Shown: positions 44,654-53,138 of the stretch, one piece after another
Numbering within the stretch: position 1 is the first letter of the stretch
How the letters are laid out: the number at the start of each line of letters is the position of its first letter
NCBI GenBank assembly: GCA_023228145.1
Contig: JALOBU010000013.1
Coordinates: forward strand, 1-64,000
Direction: 5' to 3'
DNA from: Bacteroidales bacterium
GTDB lineage: Bacteria; Bacteroidota; Bacteroidia; Bacteroidales; CAIWKO01
DNA length: 64,000 nt
Made by a program: the position numbers and the translations under genes
Notes under the pieces: generated by a model
Database searches by the model: none
Told to the model about the DNA's origin: nothing
The model's input: only the letters and a program-made list of their open reading frames with translations

Positions 44654-45241
44654 TTAATCAAATGCATTTATAACAGCAGGGACATTCAGCAATGCTTCCA
44701 GCTTTAGTTTCATCGCCTTGAGTGAGCCCTTTTTGGCAGCTTTTTTCGGATTCCAGAAACTGCCGCCGAAATTTTCACCGCTTGCTTTAACACTGCTTTC
44801 AGCAATTGTTTTTCCAGTATTATCAAATATTTCAAGGTGTAATAAGCAATGTAAACTGGCATTCATATAAGTATCGGTTTTCCATTCCAGAATGCTGATA
44901 TAAATTGAACGTGCAGCTTCAGCTTTTTTAAGTTCATCAACAAATGCTTGTTTTGAAAGGCCTGAGCGAGTGGTAACAGGGATAGCTTTAACTCCTGCTT
45001 TTGAAAAAGCAGTTAAAATAATTTCCAGCATATCTTCAGCCAGAGGCTTCCCTGATTTAGTGGTAATATCATATGGAATGCCCACGCCCGAACGCATGCT
45101 GCCACAAAAAGTAGAAAGTTTTGAGGCATTTACAACATATGGTCTTTGTTCATGAACAGCTATTGCCACAGGGCTGCTGCTCTTAATCTGTGTTGAAATT
45201 ACAACCTCGTGATACGGGTGTTTATTTCCAAATGCAAACAT
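44654..45241 (-). CDS. Conserved protein of unknown function
   Basis: A 195-residue protein without a clear signal peptide, though the first residues may be cleaved in a way I cannot see. It has mixed alpha/beta composition, with IAVHEQRPYVVNASKLSTFC (about 27-46) and LEIILTAFSKAGVKAIPV (about 71-88). The overall pattern recalls small envelope lipoprotein-like domains but no Cys lipobox is present. It ends 10 bases before the HExxH gene and is probably co-transcribed with it. No function is assigned. Confidence 0.55.
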   Translation of the reverse strand: MFAFGNKHPYHEVVISTQIKSSSPVAIAVHEQRPYVVNASKLSTFCGSMRSGVGIPYDITTKSGKPLAEDMLEIILTAFSKAGVKAIPVTTRSGLSKQAFVDELKKAEAARSIYISILEWKTDTYMNASLHCLLHLEIFDNTGKTIAESSVKASGENFGGSFWNPKKAAKKGSLKAMKLKLEALLNVPAVINAFD

Positions 45242-45294
45242 TTTATAATGTTTTGGTTTTAAGCTACTAAAATAGTAAATATTTCAACAAACAC

Positions 45295-45349
45295 CTAACA
45301 GGTTTACATCATAAATTTTTCGTAATCATTTATAGTTAAAACCTGTTAG
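45295..45349. repeat. Imperfect hairpin with an 11-bp perfect outer stem
   Basis: CTAACAGGTTT (45295-45305) is the exact reverse complement of AAACCTGTTAG (45339-45349), with 33 bases between. Inside it ATAAAT (45311-45316) pairs with ATTTAT (45328-45333), flanked by equal 5-base internal loops. It lies between the stop of the alpha-2-macroglobulin gene and the start of the next minus-strand gene. It may stop or process transcripts, or be a dispersed palindromic repeat. Confidence 0.7.
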
Positions 45350-45360
45350 TTCTTAATTAC

Positions 45361-48300
45361 CTATCCGGTAACTTTCACCCGTATTCCTTCGGAATGTGCC
45401 GAAAATTCGGGGGCATACATACATTGTATCGAGGTAATTCCGTTTGAAAAATCTCCTTTCTGGGCTACACGCAAGGGGTATTCAAACAAATAGGTTCCTT
45501 TTTTAAGATAAGAGATAAAAAAGTTTGTTGCTGCATCGCCGGTGCTTTCGTAATAGCCAATTCCACCCTGATACTTATACTTTGAAATTACATTAATGGG
45601 TTCAAAGCCGGAAGCCCTCATATCTTTCATGTGGACATATTCCATGTCGCGGTCAACGCGCAATTCAATACGAACTTTAATTTTATCACCCAATTTCAAT
45701 TTAGTATCGGAAGTTATTGGCGTAATTACCGGCCCGTGTTCCGAGTTGCGTTCAACAAATAACTTTTTTTCCAGTTTGAGAGGTGTTTCGGCTGGAGTAA
45801 TTTTATCGAGCTGTTCAAAATATTGCCAATAGAGGGCGCCCCATGCTACGCCATCATCGGATTTTGTAACTTTCACTTTTCCCATTTCCGGCTTGATAGC
45901 TTCTTCAAACCAGGAAGTGCGGAAATAACCTGTACCTTCCTGAACCTTTATTTCCGGTGTTTTTTTAGGGTCAACAAGTATGCTTCCCAACATGATGCTT
46001 ACTTCAGGCTCTTTCGCCAGCCAGTCAGTTCCTCGTAATAACATTGCATAACAGGCTTCAGCTGTGGCTTTAGTAGTTTTCCAGTTCTGAGTTTGTTTTT
46101 GTTTGAGAAGCCATACCTTCATCTCTTCTACAGATTTCTGGTCGTTGGCCACTTCATCAAAACATTCTATCAGTAATGCCTGAGTTTCTATTGGAGCCTG
46201 GTACCAGTAATAGCCATAATCCATATTTTTCCAATACATTCCCATTTCTTCGCTGAATATTGCATTTTCTTTCAAAGATTTAATAATACCTGCAGCAGTT
46301 ATTTTATCATTCATTCTATTTAATGCAAGCGCTATCATTCCTTGCAGATAGCGATTATTTTCAAGCCAGTATTTTTGTGCCTGGCCAAAGTAATAATCAA
46401 ATGCTTTTTGATTTTTGCTTTCCACAGCAATTTCTTTGATAAAATAGCTGCGTGCATAAAGGTATTGGATTTGTATCCCTCCCAGATGATTTTTATCCAT
46501 ATCAGCGCCATACTTCAGCAACCACTCGTAATCTTCTCTGATGCGGTCGTCAAGATAACGCGAACCGCATTTAACCATGTTCCATACTTTTTGCTGGTCA
46601 CGAACATCCCGCACACCAAGTTTGTCGAGATGACAGAATCCTGTAATAATATGCTGAGTGATATAGCGGTCATCCGGCATGCCGGGGAACCATGTCCATC
46701 CACCGTTTGATACCTGCAGTTTCTCCAGTTTGCGTAAAGCGCGGTCAATTTCGTTCTGCATACGTTTAATTTCAAAAAGGACACCGATGTTGCGTTTCGC
46801 CTGAGATTCATTTTTTGCTTCTAAAACCCATGGGGTTTCCTGTAACATAACATATTTCAAATCCTGATTTTTTTCAAGGTTTGATAATAAGGCATCTGGT
46901 GTGATGTTCTTCCAGCTTTCAAACACTTCCTTTATTTTGGGGTTAGAATTTGCAATAAATGTCGCAATGCTGTTTGCGTAAAAACGACTAAAAATCTGTT
47001 CGGTGCATTCGTAAGGATATTCAATCAAATAAGGCAACGCCTGAACAGCATACCAGGCAGGATTGGAAGTAAATTCAAGCGTCAGTTTATAATTAACCAG
47101 CGTGTTTGACTTGTATGCATTTATCAGCTTCTCAAAATTGAACTCCTTAATCTGGTTTCCTCTTATAGGCAGGGGCATGGTTTCGGTAACCAGCATCCTG
47201 TTGGTGAGCACAGGAATAATCATTTCTTCTCCATCGCTGAAATTGCCTGCTTTTGCTACTATTTTATAAGTTATGGCAGGTATTCCTTCTGGTATTTTAA
47301 TTTCCCATTCCACAGCAATGCTTTGTCCTTTAGGTACTCCCACACACTTCACCTGGTCAATATTTCCGGTAATTACATTAATCGGCTTCTGTGTTTCTGC
47401 ATTAAACAGCATAAGTGAAACATAAACTGTCAGGGAATCATTGGTAAGGTTGGTAACTTTTGAATTAAAAACAATCTTATCATTCTCTCGGAAGAAACGT
47501 GGCGGGTTGGGGACCACCATCAGGTCTTTTTGTGTCAGTATTTCTTTCTGAATTTGCGAAAATTTTAAATCTTTAGTATGTGCCAGCCCCATGAATTTCC
47601 ATTTGGTAAGTGCTTCCGGCACAGTAAAAGAAATTACTATTTCTCCATTTTCACTGGTTAGCAAATGAGGATAAAAGAATGCAGTTTCATTGAAGTTAGT
47701 ACGTGTTTTTATCTCACCAAAATTAATATCCTGGCCTTCTCCCTTGTCCCATCCAGATTCCTTTGATTTGTCTTTTGGGATATTATTATCTTCATCATTT
47801 TTTTCGCTTTCTTCAAAATAATCCTCGCCTGTGCTACCCCCTAATGCACCCTGAGGTTTTGCAGCTTTTTTCCCGTTTCTTGTAACAGTTTGGGCTGCAG
47901 TAACAATGCCATCTAAAACAACAGACTGGTCAGCTTCATAGTAATCTCCATCCATGGTTGTGTAATCATAATAACGATTGTAGCTATACCTGTTATTATA
48001 ATCGTATCCATACCAGTTAAGATAATCGTAATACCTGTTTTTGAAATAAACATATGGGTTCCAGTTTAAAGAATATATTCTTGAGCCAACAGTAGAGAAC
48101 CCGTGATAAGCTTCCCATGAGCGCTGCATATAATAATAGTTGTAAATATTCAAAGCCCAATAATTAGCTCTGTATGCATCCAGCGAAGCATCATACATTG
48201 CCGCCAGCATTTCTGCAGCGACCTTTTCTCCGTTTTTGCCTTTAATTTTTATTTTCCATTCTTCAGTCTGCCCGGGTTGAAGCTTGTTTCTGAATGTTTC

Positions 48301-51300
48301 AAAACTAATGTCAAGTTCTTTGTTTGTATAGGGAACCTCTATGTTCACATCGTGCTGAAAAACCCGGCTCTGGCAAATAAATGTAAAATGAACGGCAAAA
48401 TTGCCACGGTATTCTTCCTTAATAGGGACAGTAACTTTTTTAAGTTCGTTGTTGATTTTTATCCATTCTTTCTGCACTATAACATTTCCCACTTCAACTT
48501 CTTTAAGCACGCTCACATTTTGCTCTTTTGTTCCGATAAGAAAAGCGGCTTCTTCACCAGGCTCGCCTTTGGATTTTAAAGTTGAGAACCATGCAAAATC
48601 ATTAAGGGGTATGGTTTTGTCATTGTTGGAATAGACAGTAAAATACGAATATGACTGCACTTTTTCGCCAAACTTATCCACAGAATTTATTTCCAGAACA
48701 TATTGCCCGGATGGCCATGCCTGAAGGTTAGGGATTTTCAGCAACGAATCCTGCTCTGTATCATAACTGTATTCAAGCACCTTGGTTTCTTTTGCCCATT
48801 TTGATGTGTTGGTTTCATTTTCATACATATCATAAGGAAACCATTGGTAATAATCGTTTTTTGAAATTTGCCTTATATCGGGTTCTTTCCACAGTCTATT
48901 GCGAAATATTTTGTCGGGCTGTTTCAGCTTATAAATAATTATGTTGCCTTTAGCATATTCATAAGTGCCGCTCAGGTTAGTAGTGGAAATGACATAAGGG
49001 TCTTTGCTCGTTTTCTCAATTTCATCAGGCAAATCAACATTCACCAACAGGGCTTTATATCCGGCATTCATGCTTGTTTGTGATGAACGTGTTTCTCCAT
49101 TAATGTCAGTTACATCAGCACTGATAAGGTAATTAAAAGTAGGGTCTGATTTTTTACTAACTGTGTAATCCGGCACAGCAGTAAATTCAACGGTGAACTC
49201 TCCCGAATCATTTGTTGTTGTAGTTCCGTTGGTTATTTCCATCTGTGGTGAGTTTGGATAATATCCATACCAATAATACCACCAATAAGGGAAACGGGCT
49301 GTACGCACTACCCGATATTTCACCTGTGCATTATCAATATTTGCGCCTGCATAAGCTTTTGCAGTGCCTTTCACAGTTACTTTTTCTCCCAGTTTATAGG
49401 TACCCTTCACCGGTTCAAACTTCACTTCAAACTTCGGGCGTTTATATTCTTCAACAGAAAAATAAATACTTCCCCATGCATCGGCAATATGCATCTGGCC
49501 GTTAAGCAGTCCGGTTGGTATCACAAACGAACCGCTGAATGTGCCGTATTCATTGCTAGTGAGTTTAACCTCCGAAATTTTTTGATAATTTACATCGTAT
49601 AAAATAACATTTGTTTCAACACCTGGTTTTATTTCTGTAGTTGTTCCATCGGTTTCCATCAGAATACCTTTAAAATAGATTGTCTGACCGGGGCGGTATA
49701 TCATACGGTCAGTAAAATAAACTGTCTTGTAGTATTTCTTTTTCTCACTTTTATGTGCTCTGTACTGATAAAAAGTTGAAGACTTTAGTTTGTCACTATT
49801 CCATGACAATTCTACATAAGAGTTATAATAATAGTTATTACCAGGAACAACTTCAAACATACCGTCATCATTTGAATAGTACCTGTTTCCCTTGTGGTAT
49901 TCGTATTCACGTGTGGTATAATTATAAATCTCGTTATAAACCTGAGCAGTTACGCCTTTTAGCGGTGTTCCGTTCTCACGGTTGGTTACAATGAACTGAA
50001 CATTTCCGTTTAACAACGAACGTTTAAGATATGCAAGGTTCGACACCCAGAAAGTAGCATAGGATAATGCTTCGGTGTTATAAGTAAAATTAATATCCGT
50101 ACCAATAAGTACGACATAAAACCCTGATTCCAGTTCGGGAATTTTTATTTCAGTAGCGTGTGATTGATAATCTCCGGGGTTTGTTAAATCTATACTGAAC
50201 TGTTTTAATGGATTAAGTTTGATGAGTTGTTTTACAATTTTTTCATCATAATAATAACGATAGGTGAGCCTGTCATACCATTCATAATCTGCTTTGCATA
50301 TTTTTATATGAACTTTGTTAAGGTTACGGTAATTAAGAAGGCCCCTGAATGGTTTTCCCGGTATGTTAACATCTTCGGTTGTGTAAGAAAGAGACTTTTC
50401 TTTAATTTTCGCCTGAAGGTACTTGCAATTTGCGGTTCCAAAAGCATCAGGAAATTTATTGATGGCCGTATTACAAATATCATACGCTTTCTTCAGCTTC
50501 CATCTATCTGCTTCATCGTTGGTAGAACTGTATTTGTTTCCTTCAATATAATAATAGTTTGCTATTTCATAAATCACTTCCGATGAAGATGGAAATGATT
50601 CAAACTTTTTGTAAAGCGCCTCAAGCGACTGCATAAACAAAGTGTCCTTGTCGGGGTGTATTGACTTCTGCCTGATAAATTTCAGACGTTTCAGGTCGTC
50701 ATCAATGAGCGCCCTGGGGTCGGAGTCGTTTTTGTGAAAATTTAAAAGGTCCTGAAATAATTTTGACGCATAATATATTAATGAATATTTATCATCAGAG
50801 CCGATGTTCAGATTTGAATATTTATCATAGGGATTAAAATACTCTGCTTTATCAATTTCAAAACGATTTACCGGGCTCACCAGACCGGGTTCTTCGTTGG
50901 CAAAAAAATCAATGGCGCGATGCACAAGGAAATCATATAATGTAGGTCTGAAATTTTTGGAGTCGCTGCCTTGTTTTACAAGTATTTCATCATACACCTC
51001 GATAGAGGTTTTTTTTAGGTTTTCGCTGTCATCAAGCGATAGCTGATAATATTTTATACATTGTTCAACAATTTTTCTCAAATCCCATGTCCTTATGTCT
51101 TCAGGAACAAAATCCACCGTTTCCGTTCGGTTAAGAAATTTATAGCGGTTATTCTGGTAATATTTCCAGTACACTTCAGCTATCATTGAATAAATGACGG
51201 GTTTTATTGGAAATTTTGCTTCTGCCACTTCGGCAGTCAGGTCATTTATTTCTTTCACATAGTCATCCTCACTTATGTATGACTCAAGCCGGAGCTTGTA

Positions 51301-51561
51301 AGTAACTGCTTTTACAAAGTTGCCCGTATGATTTTCCGCTTTGGCTTTCTGATAAATAACTTCCACCACTTCAATAGCTGAGCGAGTAAGGCCTTTATTC
51401 ACCAAAGAATCGGCTTTAGCCCATAGTGTTTTGTAGTCGTCATTCACCGAAATCGTTTCGGCAATAGTTTTCTGATGTATAAAAGCCGGAAGTATTGATT
51501 TAACGGCAATGGCTGACACAGAAATAATGAGCGCCAGGGCAATGATTTTGAAAGTTTTCAT
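45361..51561 (-). CDS. Alpha-2-macroglobulin family protein
   Basis: A 2066-residue periplasmic or outer-membrane-associated protease trap. An N-terminal hydrophobic signal or anchor (about 5-22) leads to a helical first ~350 residues, then macroglobulin-like beta domains, including the MG2 entry YRPGQTIYFKGI (about 620-632). The bait-like region is followed by KIKTRTNFNETAFFYPHL-type signature (about 1290, preceding the A2M domain) and TVPEALTKWKF. The thioester motif CTEQ is intact at C1519-Q1522, and the alpha-helical toroid follows (about 1500-1850). The Tyr/Asn/Arg-rich stretch near 1150-1220 is unusual. It should trap host or rival proteases. It is monocistronic by appearance and is downstream of a palindromic element. 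Confidence 0.93.
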   Translation of the reverse strand: MKTFKIIALALIISVSAIAVKSILPAFIHQKTIAETISVNDDYKTLWAKADSLVNKGLTRSAIEVVEVIYQKAKAENHTGNFVKAVTYKLRLESYISEDDYVKEINDLTAEVAEAKFPIKPVIYSMIAEVYWKYYQNNRYKFLNRTETVDFVPEDIRTWDLRKIVEQCIKYYQLSLDDSENLKKTSIEVYDEILVKQGSDSKNFRPTLYDFLVHRAIDFFANEEPGLVSPVNRFEIDKAEYFNPYDKYSNLNIGSDDKYSLIYYASKLFQDLLNFHKNDSDPRALIDDDLKRLKFIRQKSIHPDKDTLFMQSLEALYKKFESFPSSSEVIYEIANYYYIEGNKYSSTNDEADRWKLKKAYDICNTAINKFPDAFGTANCKYLQAKIKEKSLSYTTEDVNIPGKPFRGLLNYRNLNKVHIKICKADYEWYDRLTYRYYYDEKIVKQLIKLNPLKQFSIDLTNPGDYQSHATEIKIPELESGFYVVLIGTDINFTYNTEALSYATFWVSNLAYLKRSLLNGNVQFIVTNRENGTPLKGVTAQVYNEIYNYTTREYEYHKGNRYYSNDDGMFEVVPGNNYYYNSYVELSWNSDKLKSSTFYQYRAHKSEKKKYYKTVYFTDRMIYRPGQTIYFKGILMETDGTTTEIKPGVETNVILYDVNYQKISEVKLTSNEYGTFSGSFVIPTGLLNGQMHIADAWGSIYFSVEEYKRPKFEVKFEPVKGTYKLGEKVTVKGTAKAYAGANIDNAQVKYRVVRTARFPYWWYYWYGYYPNSPQMEITNGTTTTNDSGEFTVEFTAVPDYTVSKKSDPTFNYLISADVTDINGETRSSQTSMNAGYKALLVNVDLPDEIEKTSKDPYVISTTNLSGTYEYAKGNIIIYKLKQPDKIFRNRLWKEPDIRQISKNDYYQWFPYDMYENETNTSKWAKETKVLEYSYDTEQDSLLKIPNLQAWPSGQYVLEINSVDKFGEKVQSYSYFTVYSNNDKTIPLNDFAWFSTLKSKGEPGEEAAFLIGTKEQNVSVLKEVEVGNVIVQKEWIKINNELKKVTVPIKEEYRGNFAVHFTFICQSRVFQHDVNIEVPYTNKELDISFETFRNKLQPGQTEEWKIKIKGKNGEKVAAEMLAAMYDASLDAYRANYWALNIYNYYYMQRSWEAYHGFSTVGSRIYSLNWNPYVYFKNRYYDYLNWYGYDYNNRYSYNRYYDYTTMDGDYYEADQSVVLDGIVTAAQTVTRNGKKAAKPQGALGGSTGEDYFEESEKNDEDNNIPKDKSKESGWDKGEGQDINFGEIKTRTNFNETAFFYPHLLTSENGEIVISFTVPEALTKWKFMGLAHTKDLKFSQIQKEILTQKDLMVVPNPPRFFRENDKIVFNSKVTNLTNDSLTVYVSLMLFNAETQKPINVITGNIDQVKCVGVPKGQSIAVEWEIKIPEGIPAITYKIVAKAGNFSDGEEMIIPVLTNRMLVTETMPLPIRGNQIKEFNFEKLINAYKSNTLVNYKLTLEFTSNPAWYAVQALPYLIEYPYECTEQIFSRFYANSIATFIANSNPKIKEVFESWKNITPDALLSNLEKNQDLKYVMLQETPWVLEAKNESQAKRNIGVLFEIKRMQNEIDRALRKLEKLQVSNGGWTWFPGMPDDRYITQHIITGFCHLDKLGVRDVRDQQKVWNMVKCGSRYLDDRIREDYEWLLKYGADMDKNHLGGIQIQYLYARSYFIKEIAVESKNQKAFDYYFGQAQKYWLENNRYLQGMIALALNRMNDKITAAGIIKSLKENAIFSEEMGMYWKNMDYGYYWYQAPIETQALLIECFDEVANDQKSVEEMKVWLLKQKQTQNWKTTKATAEACYAMLLRGTDWLAKEPEVSIMLGSILVDPKKTPEIKVQEGTGYFRTSWFEEAIKPEMGKVKVTKSDDGVAWGALYWQYFEQLDKITPAETPLKLEKKLFVERNSEHGPVITPITSDTKLKLGDKIKVRIELRVDRDMEYVHMKDMRASGFEPINVISKYKYQGGIGYYESTGDAATNFFISYLKKGTYLFEYPLRVAQKGDFSNGITSIQCMYAPEFSAHSEGIRVKVTG

Positions 51562-51641
51562 AAGTTGGTTTTTAAAATTTTGCTTTCATAGATGCAATAT
51601 CGGAAAAAATCCATAAAGGCAGAGAAAATTTTTTCCCTATA

Positions 51642-51674
51642 AGCGGTATCGCGGCTCTAAGCCGTACTACCGCT
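51642..51674. repeat. First hairpin of a GC-rich palindromic element
   Basis: AGCGGTA (51642-51648) pairs with TACCGCT (51668-51674), and GGCT (51653-51656) pairs with AGCC (51660-51663), with 4/4 internal loops and a 3-base apex. The GC content stands out from the AT-rich surroundings. It lies 16 bases from the second hairpin. Confidence 0.7.
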
Positions 51675-51689
51675 AACGGCATTGATAAT

Positions 51690-51745
51690 AACTGTCGGGG
51701 TGACTGTGCACAAGGCTTGCGCTCTTGTCAGTCACCCCGACAGTT
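51690..51745. repeat. Second hairpin of the same element, 17-bp perfect stem
   Basis: AACTGTCGGGGTGACTG (51690-51706) is the exact reverse complement of CAGTCACCCCGACAGTT (51729-51745). Inside it, ACAAG (51710-51714) pairs with CTTGT (51724-51728) around a 9-base loop, with a 3-base bulge. It ends 4 bases before the stop codon of the hydantoinase gene. No U-tract follows on the minus strand, so it is not a classic terminator. Confidence 0.8.
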
Positions 51746-51748
51746 GCG

Positions 51749-53119
51749 CTACCTAATTCCTTTCAAAAAATTTCCTTTTAAGTTCTCAACATTATGTTTC
51801 CCGTGTGCAAAAGCTACATGGCTTCCCCGGATAACATATTCCGGCACACCTTTAACAGGAAAGCCTTCGTAAATATTTGAATCGCAATTCTGAAACTGAG
51901 TTTTTACAGAAATTATGTTTTCGGCATCAGGATTCCAGAGCACAATATCCGCATCGGAGCCTTCTGCTATTACACCTTTTTTAGGGTATAAGCCAAATAT
52001 TTTTGCGGCATTTGCAGAAGTTAATTCCACAAAACGATTAAGCGAAATTTTATTTTTCAGAACTCCATAAGTAAATAAAAGCGGAAGGCGGTATTCAATG
52101 CTACCGGCACCATTGGGAATTTTGGTGAAGTTTTCAGCTCCGGCATCTTTTTGCCCAAACGTATTGAAAGGACAATGGTCGGTGGAAATTACGTCAATGG
52201 TTCCGTCAGCAATATGCTCCCAGAGGGCATCCTGACTTTTTTTGTTTCTGAGCGGGGGGCTAAGAATATATTTCAAAACATCAGGGAAATTTTTATGATA
52301 CCCTGTTTCATCCAGTAACAAATAGTGAGGGCAGGTTTCAGCATATAGGTGTAAATGTGATTTACATCTAGCAATGATTTCTATAGCTTTTTTACATGAC
52401 ACATGCACAATATAAGTCTTACATGCAGTTTCTTCTGCTATTTTAATCACTTTTGCCACGGCATCAGATTCGGCATTTTCGGGCCTTGATAATGAGTGGT
52501 AAGCCGGAGATGTTTTTTGTTCAGATAAAAATTTTTGCTGCAAGTGGTAAATTTCTTCCCCGTCTTCACAATGTATGGCAAGTATTGCATCATTGCCGGC
52601 AATTACCTGCATGATTTTTTTGAGCTCATCATAATTTATCCCGATAGTGTCGAGATATGCCAGGTAAGCTTTAAAGGAAGTGATGCCTTCGGTATGAATA
52701 CATTGATTGATTTCTTCAGCAGTATTTTCATTAAAAGAAGTGATGCCACAATGTAGGCTGTAATCAATAAGTGATTTTTCCGCTTCTTTTTTTCGCTGTT
52801 TTATGGCTTCGATGATAGATTGCCCGCGTATAGGAGTTACGAAATCAATAATTGTTGTTGTGCCTCCTGCCAATGCCGCCATACTTCCTGTGTAAAAATC
52901 ATCTGAAGAATTTCCTACCGGTGTCGGCAATTCCAGGTGGACATGAGGGTCAATGCCACCGGGAAAAGCATACAAACCTGTGGCGTCAATTATTTGAACA
53001 CTTTCCTGAATTTCAATATTTTGAGCTATTTCGGCAATTTTGTCGCCTTTCATCAGTATGTCAGCCTTGTCGGTACTGTCAGCATTTACAATGATTGGAT
53101 TTTTAACCAGGATTTTCAT
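51749..53119 (-). CDS. Dihydropyrimidinase / D-hydantoinase (HyuA-type)
   Basis: A 456-residue amidohydrolase with a binuclear metal site. GIDPHVHLE (about 56-64) gives the HxH ligands, and the bridging carbamylated Lys lies in SFKAYLAY (about 148-155). Further ligands are in AIHCEDGEE (His) and TYIVHVSCKK (His), with the catalytic Asp in ISTDHCPF. Together these mark the hydantoinase/dihydropyrimidinase branch, which opens cyclic amides such as dihydrouracil or hydantoins. The SsnA-like gene ends 19 bases upstream, so the pair is likely co-transcribed. Substrate is inferred from family only. Confidence 0.9.
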   Translation of the reverse strand: MKILVKNPIIVNADSTDKADILMKGDKIAEIAQNIEIQESVQIIDATGLYAFPGGIDPHVHLELPTPVGNSSDDFYTGSMAALAGGTTTIIDFVTPIRGQSIIEAIKQRKKEAEKSLIDYSLHCGITSFNENTAEEINQCIHTEGITSFKAYLAYLDTIGINYDELKKIMQVIAGNDAILAIHCEDGEEIYHLQQKFLSEQKTSPAYHSLSRPENAESDAVAKVIKIAEETACKTYIVHVSCKKAIEIIARCKSHLHLYAETCPHYLLLDETGYHKNFPDVLKYILSPPLRNKKSQDALWEHIADGTIDVISTDHCPFNTFGQKDAGAENFTKIPNGAGSIEYRLPLLFTYGVLKNKISLNRFVELTSANAAKIFGLYPKKGVIAEGSDADIVLWNPDAENIISVKTQFQNCDSNIYEGFPVKGVPEYVIRGSHVAFAHGKHNVENLKGNFLKGIR

Positions 53120-53138
53120 TTATACAAAGTGTAAATGC

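Noticed and set aside
51562..51748. Hairpins read as the terminator of the hydantoinase gene
   Set aside because: No U-tract follows on the transcribed strand and there are two different GC-rich palindromes, so a repeat element fits better, though a termination effect is not excluded.
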